This document shows positions 15,720-23,226 of a DNA stretch of 33,859 nt, piece by piece. Source of the DNA: UBA4207 sp964352405. Lineage in GTDB: Bacteria > Bdellovibrionota > Bacteriovoracia > Bacteriovoracales > Bacteriovoracaceae. The DNA is taken from assembly GCA_964352405.1 (NCBI GenBank), contig CAYGRY010000025.1, positions 1 through 33,859 of the forward strand, given 5' to 3'. The position numbers were made by a program, and so were the translations under genes. The notes below the pieces were generated by a model. It was not told the DNA's origin and made no database searches. It worked only from the letters and a program-made list of their open reading frames with translations. Every line of letters starts with the position of its first letter. Positions within the stretch are counted from its first letter, which is position 1.

Positions 15720-16751
15720 ATGATCGTCTTAGGAATTGAAACTAGTTGTGATGATACTTCGTTATGCCTTATTAAAGGTGATAACTCGGCGCGCCCAGAA
15801 GTCCTCGCCCACACTCGTTTTAGCCAAGATACGATTTTACGTGAATGGGGTGGCGTCGTTCCGGAGATTGCTGCCAGAAATCACTTGGCCAAACTCTCTC
15901 CACTGATCAAACAAACTTTTGAAGAAGCCAATTTAAAAGTAAGTGATATCGATCTTATTGGTGTGACAACTCACCCTGGCTTATTAGGTCCTTTATTAAC
16001 AGGACTCAATGCCGCTAAAACTTTAGCGCTTCTTTATAAAAAACCCATCGTGGCAGTTAATCATTTATTCGCGCATCTTGAGGCCGTTCATCTTCATGAA
16101 GAGATCATTTATCCTTACTTAGGATTAGTTGTCAGTGGCGGCCATACTTTATTTTTACTCGTTACTGGCCCCAATGAATTTGAACCGCTTGGATCAACGC
16201 TTGATGATGCTGCCGGTGAAGCCTTTGATAAAGGTGGAAAACTTTTAGGACTCGGCTACCCTGCTGGCGTTCTCATTGATCAGCACGCCAAACTTGGAAA
16301 TCCTAAAGTGATCAACTTTCCAATCGGGATTCGTGATTCAAAAAATGCAAACTTTAGTTTTTCAGGTCTCAAAACATCCATGCGAACTTTCATTGATAAA
16401 GAAGGTCTTCCAAAAGATCAGCGCTTAAATGATGTGTGTGCTTCTTATCAAGATGCCATCGTTCGAGCGATTGTGCTTAAAACAAAATATGCCAAAGCCA
16501 TCGCTAAAGATAAAACTGGTAAGAACCTACGACTTGTTGTCGGCGGCGGAGTGGCATGTAACTCAGGTCTTCGTATAGGACTGGTTGCAAAGTATAGCGA
16601 CACGATTTTTGTTGAGCCGCGCTTTTGTACTGATAACGGAGCGATGGTTGCCAACTTCGCTCTTAGAAATTCCGATCAAGCCGTTTCATTTCCACAGTGT
16701 TTAAGTGTCGATGCGCGCGGGCGTTATATCGAAAAAAAGGATTTTCAATGA
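15720..16751 (+). CDS. tsaD: tRNA N6-adenosine threonylcarbamoyltransferase
   Basis: 343 aa, normal length for TsaD (Gcp/YgjD), which with TsaB and TsaE transfers threonylcarbamoyl to A37 of ANN-decoding tRNAs. It begins MIVLGIETSCDDTS. The metal-binding HxxxH is NHLFAHL (His115, His119). VSGGHT and the C-terminal FCTDNGAMVA (metal-binding Asp) follow. The stop overlaps the start of rsmA (ATGA), linking tRNA modification to rRNA modification. Confidence 0.97.
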   Translation: MIVLGIETSCDDTSLCLIKGDNSARPEVLAHTRFSQDTILREWGGVVPEIAARNHLAKLSPLIKQTFEEANLKVSDIDLIGVTTHPGLLGPLLTGLNAAKTLALLYKKPIVAVNHLFAHLEAVHLHEEIIYPYLGLVVSGGHTLFLLVTGPNEFEPLGSTLDDAAGEAFDKGGKLLGLGYPAGVLIDQHAKLGNPKVINFPIGIRDSKNANFSFSGLKTSMRTFIDKEGLPKDQRLNDVCASYQDAIVRAIVLKTKYAKAIAKDKTGKNLRLVVGGGVACNSGLRIGLVAKYSDTIFVEPRFCTDNGAMVANFALRNSDQAVSFPQCLSVDARGRYIEKKDFQ

Positions 16752-17533
16752 GCCTTCCTCGCGCCGATAAAAAACTAGGTCAGCATTTTTTACGAGATGC
16801 TAAAATCATTGAAACGATTACGAGTGATCATCAAGATGGCGATCATGCCATCGTCGAAGTTGGGCCTGGACCTGCGATACTAACGCCGTTTTTGGCCAAA
16901 CGTGGTCGCCCTTTTGCTGTGATTGAAATGGATGCGCGTTTTGAAGAACTGCTTCGTCCCATCACAGACAATATTCATATTGGTGATGCACTAGATGTGA
17001 ACATGGATGAGTTTCTGCAAGAGAAGTTCCCAGGACAAGAAGTTCTTTTGGTTAGTAACTTACCTTATAACGTCAGCGTTCCTCTTTTAACCAAATTTAT
17101 TGCCACACCAGCGATCACTCGCATGACGTTGATGTTTCAAAAAGAAGTGGCTGATAAGGTTTATAGTGAAGGTAAGAACTCAATGGGTTCGCTTCAGGCT
17201 TTAACTTGTGCTTATTTTGAAGTGAAGCCTCTTTGCAAAGTTCCACCGGGTGCTTTCATGCCTCCACCTAAAGTCGACTCTTCTGTTATAAGTTTAAAGC
17301 GAAGAGCTGAGCCACTCGTGGCCTTTGATCTCATGAAAGCCTATGAAAAGTTTTTAAGATTATTCTTTTCGCAAAAAAGAAAACAATTAGGCAGTGTTTT
17401 AAAATCAAGTTATGAAATGCCAGCGGTTGAATCAGCCTTAGCGGCCATTGGTCACGATCGAACCATTCGCGCAGAAGCGCTTAAGCTTAGTGATGTTATC
17501 CATTTATTTAATTCTTTGGAGTCTAAGAAATGA
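16748..17533 (+). CDS. rsmA: 16S rRNA dimethyladenosine transferase
   Basis: 261 aa. RsmA/KsgA dimethylates the two adenines in the 3'-terminal hairpin of 16S rRNA. Motifs are KLGQHFLRD (N-terminus), VEVGPGPAILT (SAM motif I), NLPYN (catalytic motif IV) and FMPPPKVDSSV. I chose the ATG at 16748, which overlaps the tsaD stop, over an upstream start with a non-homologous extension. Its own stop overlaps the fadL-like start (ATGA). Confidence 0.97.
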   Translation: MSLPRADKKLGQHFLRDAKIIETITSDHQDGDHAIVEVGPGPAILTPFLAKRGRPFAVIEMDARFEELLRPITDNIHIGDALDVNMDEFLQEKFPGQEVLLVSNLPYNVSVPLLTKFIATPAITRMTLMFQKEVADKVYSEGKNSMGSLQALTCAYFEVKPLCKVPPGAFMPPPKVDSSVISLKRRAEPLVAFDLMKAYEKFLRLFFSQKRKQLGSVLKSSYEMPAVESALAAIGHDRTIRAEALKLSDVIHLFNSLESKK

Positions 17534-18834
17534 GAGTTTTACTAATTGCTCTTCTTTTACCACTTAATGTCTACGCAAGTTTTTTTGAGTACTACGGAAG
17601 TGGTACCTTTAGTGCGGCCCAAGGAAATCAAGCTACGCTTAATAATAACGATCCAAGTAATCATTACTATCACCCAGCTTCAATGGCGTGGAATAAAACC
17701 ATCCTTTTCAGTGCCCACGCCGCTTCAGTCGCTACTGACTTTAAATCTATTAATAATATCGTCACAAAAAATAGTACCAATTCAGGCTCTAACGAAACTG
17801 GAAGTGCTAGAACTGACTACGGTAAGTCTTATCACACGATCGTTCATGCTTCGTTGCCGATTGCTTTTCCAGGCGCCGGACCTCTTTCACTTTCTTTCGT
17901 GGCTCCCTTTGGTGGCCTTGCCGAAACAAACTCAGGCGATGCCCGCTTACCTGAATATGTGATGTATCATTCACGCCATAAGAGATCTCAAGTTTTTGCA
18001 ACCTATGCTCATCCCATTGACGATAAATGGGCCTTCGCGATTGGCGCACATTTAGGCTTTCAAGCAAGTGCTAATGCATCGACTCAAGCTTCTCTAAATG
18101 GTGCAAGCTACGGATCGTCAGCGAGTGCAAAATCTAAGATTGATCCAACTCTAGCCGCTGTTTTATCCACAACGAGAAAGCATGAAGACGGACAAGTTTC
18201 TTTGACTTATCAACAAGAGATGAAATCAAATCTTAGTGCGATTGCTAATGGTGAGATCAATGATCCAACCAGTGTGCTTTTTAGCATCACGCTAGATTCA
18301 ATGATTTATTATGACCCACATATTTTTAGGCTTTCACTTAACCAGCGCTTAACATCAACGCTTGAAATGAGTGCCACAGCGGAGTACCAGTTGTGGAGTA
18401 ATTATAAAGCTCCAACTATTTTTATTAAACGAAATGGTGGAGTGATTCTTCCTTCTGACAATTATGAAAAACTTAAGATTAAAGACATACCTGTTGCTCA
18501 CTTAGGCTTTGTTTGGCATGCCTTTGATTCACTTTCATTTTCATACGGTGCTTTTTGGCGACCAACACCTATTGAAGGAAGTTTTTCAGGATCTGGTAAC
18601 TCGATTGATACTGACGTTGTTGGCCTAACGGCTGGCTTTGCTCACTCGATGAAACTGCTTGATAAAGATATAGAATGGGGCATAAGCGGCCAGTACCATA
18701 TGCTTAAAGAAGTCGATGTGGTGAAGAGCTCTGGTCAAGAAAATGGTAGTGCTGGAAGTAAAATCGGTGCACCCGGCTATAAAATAGGCGGCGAAGTATT
18801 GACTGGAAGCATTGGCGCCAGGATGATGTTTTAA
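17530..18834 (+). CDS. FadL/OMPP1-like outer-membrane protein
   Basis: 434 aa with a signal peptide (cleavage near VYAS). The mature N-terminus resembles the FadL/TodX hydrophobic-compound channel family: a Gly/Ala-rich start, GNQATLNNNDPSNHYYHPASMAW, then alternating amphipathic strands to the end. A strand ending in Phe (GSIGARMMF) is typical of outer-membrane beta-barrels. The transported substrate is unknown. Translation is probably coupled to rsmA through ATGA. Assignment rests on the N-terminal pattern and barrel-like composition. Confidence 0.75.
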   Translation: MRVLLIALLLPLNVYASFFEYYGSGTFSAAQGNQATLNNNDPSNHYYHPASMAWNKTILFSAHAASVATDFKSINNIVTKNSTNSGSNETGSARTDYGKSYHTIVHASLPIAFPGAGPLSLSFVAPFGGLAETNSGDARLPEYVMYHSRHKRSQVFATYAHPIDDKWAFAIGAHLGFQASANASTQASLNGASYGSSASAKSKIDPTLAAVLSTTRKHEDGQVSLTYQQEMKSNLSAIANGEINDPTSVLFSITLDSMIYYDPHIFRLSLNQRLTSTLEMSATAEYQLWSNYKAPTIFIKRNGGVILPSDNYEKLKIKDIPVAHLGFVWHAFDSLSFSYGAFWRPTPIEGSFSGSGNSIDTDVVGLTAGFAHSMKLLDKDIEWGISGQYHMLKEVDVVKSSGQENGSAGSKIGAPGYKIGGEVLTGSIGARMMF

Positions 18835-18836
18835 TT

Positions 18837-19286
18837 ATGGCCATCAAGATCATTTCTAAAAACAAACGTGCTGGATATGACTTTCAACTTATTGAAAAGT
18901 TTGAAGCTGGTATTGAGCTAATGGGCACTGAAGTTAAAACACTTCGTGCTGGCAAAGTAAGTCTTAATGAAGCTTTTGTGACGGTTGATAAAAATGATGA
19001 GATCTGGGTCATGAACATGACTATCCCTCATTATGAATTTGGTAATATTCACAATCACGACGAAACAAGAACGCGTAAACTTTTGATGAAAAAAGATCAG
19101 ATTCAATTCATCGCGCATGAAATGAAGGCACAAAGATTAACCATTATCGCGACGATGATTTACTTCAAGCAATCGATTGTTAAACTTGAAATTGCCTTAG
19201 CCAAAGGTAAAAAGATGCATGACAAGCGTGCAGATACGGCGAAAAAAGATATTGATCGTAAACTTCAGCGCGGCCAATACGAATAA
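18837..19286 (+). CDS. smpB: SsrA-binding protein SmpB
   Basis: 149 aa, normal length. SmpB binds tmRNA and brings it to stalled ribosomes. Motifs include NKRAGYDFQLIEKFEAGIELMG, VKTLRAGKVSLNEAF and HETR-like HDETRTRKLL. The basic C-terminal tail (GKKMHDKRADTAKKDIDRKLQRG) enters the mRNA channel. It starts 2 bp after the fadL-like gene. Its partner tmRNA begins at base 49 of this window, about 19 kb away. Confidence 0.97.
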   Translation: MAIKIISKNKRAGYDFQLIEKFEAGIELMGTEVKTLRAGKVSLNEAFVTVDKNDEIWVMNMTIPHYEFGNIHNHDETRTRKLLMKKDQIQFIAHEMKAQRLTIIATMIYFKQSIVKLEIALAKGKKMHDKRADTAKKDIDRKLQRGQYE

Positions 19287-20219
19287 TTAAATTGTCACCC
19301 AGTGTGCTATTAATCCCACGTAACAGAGTAAGAACATAGCGCCGGTAAAACGGTGAAAGCGAAATCCTCTCCAGTAAAGTAGGATTAGGAATAATGCTGC
19401 ACCCAATAGACTCCATAACTCTACGGCGTAGCTCGCTGAAGTGTCGACATCATAAATACCAAGACTGCCTAAAACTAAAGAGACGTTAAAGACGTTAGAG
19501 CCAAGAATATTTCCAGTAACAAGATCGAGATCCTTTCCTTCCTTCACCGCAATCAATGATGTTACGAGCTCTGGAAACGAAGTGCCAAAGGCAACGAAAA
19601 TAGCAGAGATCACAAAAGGAGAAACACCTGCAAGTTCACCAAGGTTTGATCCTGATGAAACCAATAACTCTCCACCACCGTATAAAAGGGCGAAACCTGT
19701 TACCAGCTTAACCCAAGCCTGCAATCCAATTTGTTCTCTTTCTTCAGTATTTAATTGCTTTTCAATGTCTTCAGGTGATTTTTTAAAGATCGTCATATAA
19801 ACGAAAAGAGCAAAGAACATTAAAAGAGTAATACAAGAAATTGGAGTTAACGTTGTTTGAGTCATCACAGCAATTAAAATAAGCGTTACAACTAAATGCA
19901 TGATCAATTGTTTAAAGATTTCTTTAGTTTTTAAAACCAGTGGCGCGATCACTCCTGATATACCGAGAATTAAAAAAAGATTGGCTACGTTAGAACCAAT
20001 AATATTTCCTAGCGCAATATCCCCACGACCTCTGGCTGCAGCTAATTGTGAGACAAAAAGCTCAGGTAATGAAGTTCCAAATCCTACAATGACAAGTCCT
20101 ATGACAAGTGGCGACAAGCGAAAATAACGTCCGATTTTTTCAGCAGATCCTAAAGCTAATTCAGCACCATAATAAAGCGTAGCTAATGACACCAGTAAAA
20201 GGAATGCTTGCACCCACAT
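19287..20219 (-). CDS. Calcium/sodium antiporter, CaCA family (YrbG-like)
   Basis: 310 aa, about ten membrane segments. The two inverted alpha-repeats are clear. GFGTSLPEL (47-54) with GNIIGSNVAN (71-80) forms the first, and AFGTSFPEL (210-218) with GNILGSNVFN (236-245) the second. These hold the acidic and polar ion-binding residues. It should exchange Ca2+ or another cation for Na+ or H+ across the inner membrane. AGGACG lies 6 nt before the ATG. Its stop codon directly abuts the smpB stop with no bases between. Confidence 0.93.
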   Translation of the reverse strand: MWVQAFLLLVSLATLYYGAELALGSAEKIGRYFRLSPLVIGLVIVGFGTSLPELFVSQLAAARGRGDIALGNIIGSNVANLFLILGISGVIAPLVLKTKEIFKQLIMHLVVTLILIAVMTQTTLTPISCITLLMFFALFVYMTIFKKSPEDIEKQLNTEEREQIGLQAWVKLVTGFALLYGGGELLVSSGSNLGELAGVSPFVISAIFVAFGTSFPELVTSLIAVKEGKDLDLVTGNILGSNVFNVSLVLGSLGIYDVDTSASYAVELWSLLGAALFLILLYWRGFRFHRFTGAMFLLCYVGLIAHWVTI

Positions 20220-20235
20220 AGAAACGTCCTATAAT
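20208..20235 (+). promoter_or_regulatory. Promoter with perfect TATAAT for the 20244 gene
   Basis: TTGCAC, 16 nt, then a perfect TATAAT (20230-20235), ending 8 nt before the ATG at 20244. The -35 box lies inside the antiporter coding region, because the two divergent starts are only 24 nt apart. The gene has no Shine-Dalgarno, so a leaderless mRNA is likely. Confidence 0.5.
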
Positions 20236-20243
20236 TAAAATTC

Positions 20244-20750
20244 ATGGAACAATTACAACGATTTTATGCCGGATTATCTAAAAAGTCTTATTTAACCTTA
20301 GCGATTAGTCTTTTGGTAGCAACTGATGTGGTCGTCTTAGGTTTTATCTATTTTAAATTTAGCAATCATGAATTTTTTGAAAAAGTCATGCAGATGAGTT
20401 TGCAATTAAATGGTCTCAGCGTTGAGTCCATGGGTGACGAATTTATCACCGCTCTTTATTCTCTTTTTCAACGCTCTCTCGTTATCTCTATTGGTCTTGC
20501 TTTTGTTTACCACCTTATCAATTACTATTTTTGGAGCAAAGAAAAGAAATTTGCACTTATGTACGTCAAACTTCTTTGTGGCGCTGGTGGTCCCATTATT
20601 GCGTTTTGGGGTTTATCACTTTTATTTAGTGGATCGTTTATTGGTGCGGTTTTGTTTCTTTTGGGCGTGGCAGATTTTACACTTTCATTTGGTCTGAATA
20701 AATTTGAAGATGAGCCAGTAAAAAGGCCCACCAAAGTGGGCCTTAAGTAA
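20244..20750 (+). CDS. Membrane protein of unknown function
   Basis: 168 aa. Hydrophobic segments at about 15-38, 78-94 and two near 108-145 suggest four membrane helices, with a charged C-terminal tail. I recognise no family. The last codons (KRPTKVGLK) coincide with the terminator of the opposite-strand gene, so part of the C-terminal tail may be fixed by RNA structure rather than protein function. Confidence 0.7.
   Translation: MEQLQRFYAGLSKKSYLTLAISLLVATDVVVLGFIYFKFSNHEFFEKVMQMSLQLNGLSVESMGDEFITALYSLFQRSLVISIGLAFVYHLINYYFWSKEKKFALMYVKLLCGAGGPIIAFWGLSLLFSGSFIGAVLFLLGVADFTLSFGLNKFEDEPVKRPTKVGLK
20719..20744 (-). terminator. Terminator of the 20754 gene, inside the opposing coding region
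   Basis: A perfect 9-bp stem (AAGGCCCAC and GTGGGCCTT, 4-nt loop) spans 20723-20744. On the minus strand it is followed by a run of five Ts, giving a classical intrinsic terminator 9 nt after the stop of the secreted-protein gene. It lies wholly within the final codons of the plus-strand gene 20244-20750. Confidence 0.85.
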
Positions 20751-20753
20751 GTC

Positions 20754-21362
20754 TTATTTTGCTTCGATCGAAAAGTTATCAAATCCTAAAATACCATTGT
20801 CATTAATCTCATAGTCACTCATTACTGAGACAGGCTCAATTGTGAATGAGATCCCAGAACTGTTATAACGATTCTGACTTGCTCTGATCATGAATGTTTC
20901 TTCTTCACCAGCTTCAAGGTTAGAAGCATTCTTAAACTTGATTGTAACTTGGTCAACTTCACGGTGAGTTGCTGTACCGTAGTTTGAACAATAAGTTTCA
21001 GCGATACGACATGTACGTGGAGTACTCGCTCTTACAACTCTAACTCTGTTTTCATACTTAATACAACGATTACGCTCGTCCTTCTTTACACAAATTCTTT
21101 CACGAACATGACGTTCTGAAACAGCATATCCACAAAGAGAACCTGAAGTACGGATAACATAACGAGTGTCATATTGAAGACAAGCTGAGTTCGCCATAGG
21201 AACTAGCATTTTCAATTTTACTTTATTTGGTGTTGCAGCTGTTCTAACAAGGATAGCTTCATCAGCATGAACAGTAGCTTTTTTAGAGTTTAGAACAACT
21301 CTGTCTTGAGCTATTGAAAGCCCACTAAATAGCAATACAGATAAGATAAGTAATTTCTTCAT
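20754..21362 (-). CDS. Cys-containing secreted protein, unknown function
   Basis: 202 aa with a clear signal peptide (cleavage near LSIAQ). The mature part is mostly beta-like and has six Cys (NSAC, SLCG, ERIC, NRC, RTC, TYC) within about 75 residues, suggesting three disulfides. A basic stretch rich in Arg lies between them. The C-terminal part (about 125-202) may be a separate beta domain. I recognise no family. The G-rich ribosome site TTGGGGGATCAAA is shared with the secreted-protein gene at 688. Confidence 0.75.
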   Translation of the reverse strand: MKKLLILSVLLFSGLSIAQDRVVLNSKKATVHADEAILVRTAATPNKVKLKMLVPMANSACLQYDTRYVIRTSGSLCGYAVSERHVRERICVKKDERNRCIKYENRVRVVRASTPRTCRIAETYCSNYGTATHREVDQVTIKFKNASNLEAGEEETFMIRASQNRYNSSGISFTIEPVSVMSDYEINDNGILGFDNFSIEAK

Positions 21363-21454
21363 TTTGATCCCCCAATCTTTAATGACAATGAGGAGTTCTA
21401 CTCAATAAATTCTATAAAGATAAGAGAGCATGAAATAATGACAGACTTAAACTT

Positions 21455-21883
21455 CTAGTGAGTGTGGTTATGATGATTGCCTTGAGTGAATAGTGCTTGC
21501 TCTTTTTTCAATTGTAATAATATGGGGACAAAGGGATTAGTGGATATGAGGTTAAGACTAATACCTTCGATTTTTCGCTTTAATCTACGGATGTAATGAC
21601 TAATCACAATGTAAATCCAAGAGCTTAGTAACATTAAGGCCGTGGCACTCATTAGGGGCACATAGTAGGTAACCCCTCCACTTTGGATTGCTATGGATGA
21701 AAATTCGATCAAACTAGCGATAGATAAGGAAAACAAGATAATACCAATATGGAATAACACGAGATTTTTTAAAATATTGCCAGACTCATTGAACATGAGA
21801 GTTTTAAACTTTCCAAGCCAGACATCTTTATATCGTGACTCTACCGATATATTGAAAAGGTATTTGATCAGAATATCTAGCAT
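21455..21883 (-). CDS. Small membrane protein, unknown function
   Basis: 142 aa with two probable membrane helices (about 38-61 and 72-97), a basic cytoplasmic stretch (RRLKRKIEG) and a His-rich end (HHNHTH) that might bind metal. GGAA lies 5 nt before the ATG. It follows the DUF883-type gene on the same strand with a 50-nt gap that contains a 10-bp hairpin. I recognise no family. Confidence 0.6.
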   Translation of the reverse strand: MLDILIKYLFNISVESRYKDVWLGKFKTLMFNESGNILKNLVLFHIGIILFSLSIASLIEFSSIAIQSGGVTYYVPLMSATALMLLSSWIYIVISHYIRRLKRKIEGISLNLISTNPFVPILLQLKKEQALFTQGNHHNHTH

Positions 21884-21898
21884 AAAGATTCCATGTAG

Positions 21899-21925
21899 AT
21901 GAGACTAGCTTTTAACTAGTCTCAT
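21899..21925 (-). repeat. 10-bp perfect inverted repeat between two genes
   Basis: ATGAGACTAG and CTAGTCTCAT with a 7-nt loop lie 9 nt after the DUF883 stop (minus strand) and 15 nt before the next start. There is no T-run on either strand, so it is not a standard terminator. It may be a processing, stabilising or attenuating hairpin. Confidence 0.6.
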
Positions 21926-21933
21926 TGTGTTAT

Positions 21934-22149
21934 CTATCTAAAACTCTTAACAATAAAACCAAGAGCAAAACCTGCGATTCCAGCACCAATTGCTGTATGA
22001 ACTGGATACTTCTTTGCATAGTTAACTCCTACTTGAATTTTTTCTTCTGAAGCATGAACAAGGTCTTTACCGTACTGAGAAACATTATGTGCCATAGAGT
22101 TTAGATCTGATGCTGCTGCTGCGCCATTTGTATGTGTTGATGAACTCAA
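21934..22149 (-). CDS. DUF883/YqjD-ElaB-like tail-anchored protein
   Basis: 71 aa. A Ser/Ala/Asn-rich start is followed by an amphipathic helix (LNSMAHNVSQYGKDLVHASEE) and a C-terminal glycine-zipper membrane segment (GAGIAGFALGFIVKSFR). This is the plan of the YqjD/ElaB/DUF883 family of inner-membrane, stress-linked proteins, some of which bind ribosomes. The start is TTG at 22149, supported by a perfect AGGAGG (22155-22160) 5 nt upstream. The ribosome site is buried in a hairpin (22153-22190), so translation is probably regulated. Confidence 0.82.
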   Translation of the reverse strand: MSSSTHTNGAAAASDLNSMAHNVSQYGKDLVHASEEKIQVGVNYAKKYPVHTAIGAGIAGFALGFIVKSFR

Positions 22150-22152
22150 GAG

Positions 22153-22190
22153 AACCTCCTAATTTTGTTAAAGGGAACAACTAAGAGGTT
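22153..22190 (-). promoter_or_regulatory. 5'-UTR hairpin enclosing the Shine-Dalgarno of the DUF883 gene
   Basis: In the minus-strand mRNA, AACCTCTTAGTTGTT (22190-22176) pairs with AACAAAATTAGGAGGTT (22169-22153) around a 6-nt loop. There are 12 consecutive pairs (two G-U), a 2-nt bulge and 3 more pairs. All six bases of AGGAGG are paired. This looks like a translational switch, for example an RNA thermometer or an sRNA or protein target. Confidence 0.6.
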
Positions 22191-22251
22191 AGCATTTGCG
22201 CCGATATATTCTTCCAAGCCATGTCTTTATAATGTGGAGATTTCTTAATGA

Positions 22252-23196
22252 TTAAAAATTAGGCGCAATAAATTTAGTATCTTCGGGTTGAGTCCAGGCT
22301 GGAAGATTTCTATTTTTACTTTCTTGGATATTTTGACCTGCGACTGCCATTAAAAAGCTTTCAAAAGCTCTTGGATTTCGAACTAAAAGCTCAAGGTCGC
22401 GATCATAAATAAAGATACTGAGATGCTTTTCAATTTTCTTAATAATATCGAGTCTCGCCTCGACACATAATTCAATGTCATTCAGTAAATCGATATCTTT
22501 TCTTAGAATCATTTTAGCGCGTAAGAGTTCGATCAGAATCACCGGGGCATTAGATTCAAATAGCTCTAAATTCTTTGGGAAATGTCTTCTTAGGTATGAA
22601 AACCTAGAGATTAACATTAATGACGTATTACCAAACGAATCGTAGCTAGCATTAAAGATATCAAGCAGCTGGTCGTAATAATGGCGCCAGATCCAAAAAT
22701 CCAAACCTCTATTCCAATAAGGAAGAAAGCCTTTTTTGAGACGACGCTTAAAGGCACGGGATAAAAGATGCTCGTGAGCTTCTTTATCTAGCACATTTTT
22801 ATTCACATCGATTTCATCATCACTATTGCGTTTTCTTTCATAAGTTTTTGGATGATTTTCATGAATCTCCATATCTTCATCAAGAAGCTTATGGATTCTA
22901 TCTCGAACTGGTGAAACTTCAGGCTTTGGGCAAGCTTCAACACCTGGGCAATCCAGTTCACAGGTATGACAGGCCGGGGCCGATAAAGGAAAATCAACGA
23001 CGAGGCGTCTTAGATTAAAGTCTTCAATCCATTCGCGAACGGCATCATCACCATCGCGACCTTCTTCGTCTTTAACTTGAAGTAATGATTTTAGAAACCA
23101 GCGTTTAGAGTCGGGATAAAACTCAAGTAAGCAGAAGTAGAAATTATCTTTCCTTCCGCCTTTCATCGACATTCCTGCGATGTTCTTGGTTTCCAC
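22252..23196 (-). CDS. Unknown protein, possibly RNase-H-like (DUF429-like), with Cys cluster
   Basis: 314 aa, GTG start with AGGAG 7 nt or so upstream. The first 75 residues read like two core strands of an RNase-H-type fold (IAGMSMKGG..YFCLLEFY and LRRLVVDFPLS), and VDFPLS resembles the DUF429 pattern. The first-strand Asp is missing, so this is a weak assignment. Cys76, Cys79, Cys83 and Cys89 (CHTCELDCPGVEAC) could bind zinc or an iron-sulfur cluster. A charged linker and a helical C-terminal half follow. It is the last gene of the tdk-hpt-GHMP unit, 30 nt after the GHMP stop. Confidence 0.55.
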   Translation of the reverse strand: METKNIAGMSMKGGRKDNFYFCLLEFYPDSKRWFLKSLLQVKDEEGRDGDDAVREWIEDFNLRRLVVDFPLSAPACHTCELDCPGVEACPKPEVSPVRDRIHKLLDEDMEIHENHPKTYERKRNSDDEIDVNKNVLDKEAHEHLLSRAFKRRLKKGFLPYWNRGLDFWIWRHYYDQLLDIFNASYDSFGNTSLMLISRFSYLRRHFPKNLELFESNAPVILIELLRAKMILRKDIDLLNDIELCVEARLDIIKKIEKHLSIFIYDRDLELLVRNPRAFESFLMAVAGQNIQESKNRNLPAWTQPEDTKFIAPNF

Positions 23197-23226
23197 GCTT
23201 CCTCTCCTATCCTTGGAGGGAGACCA

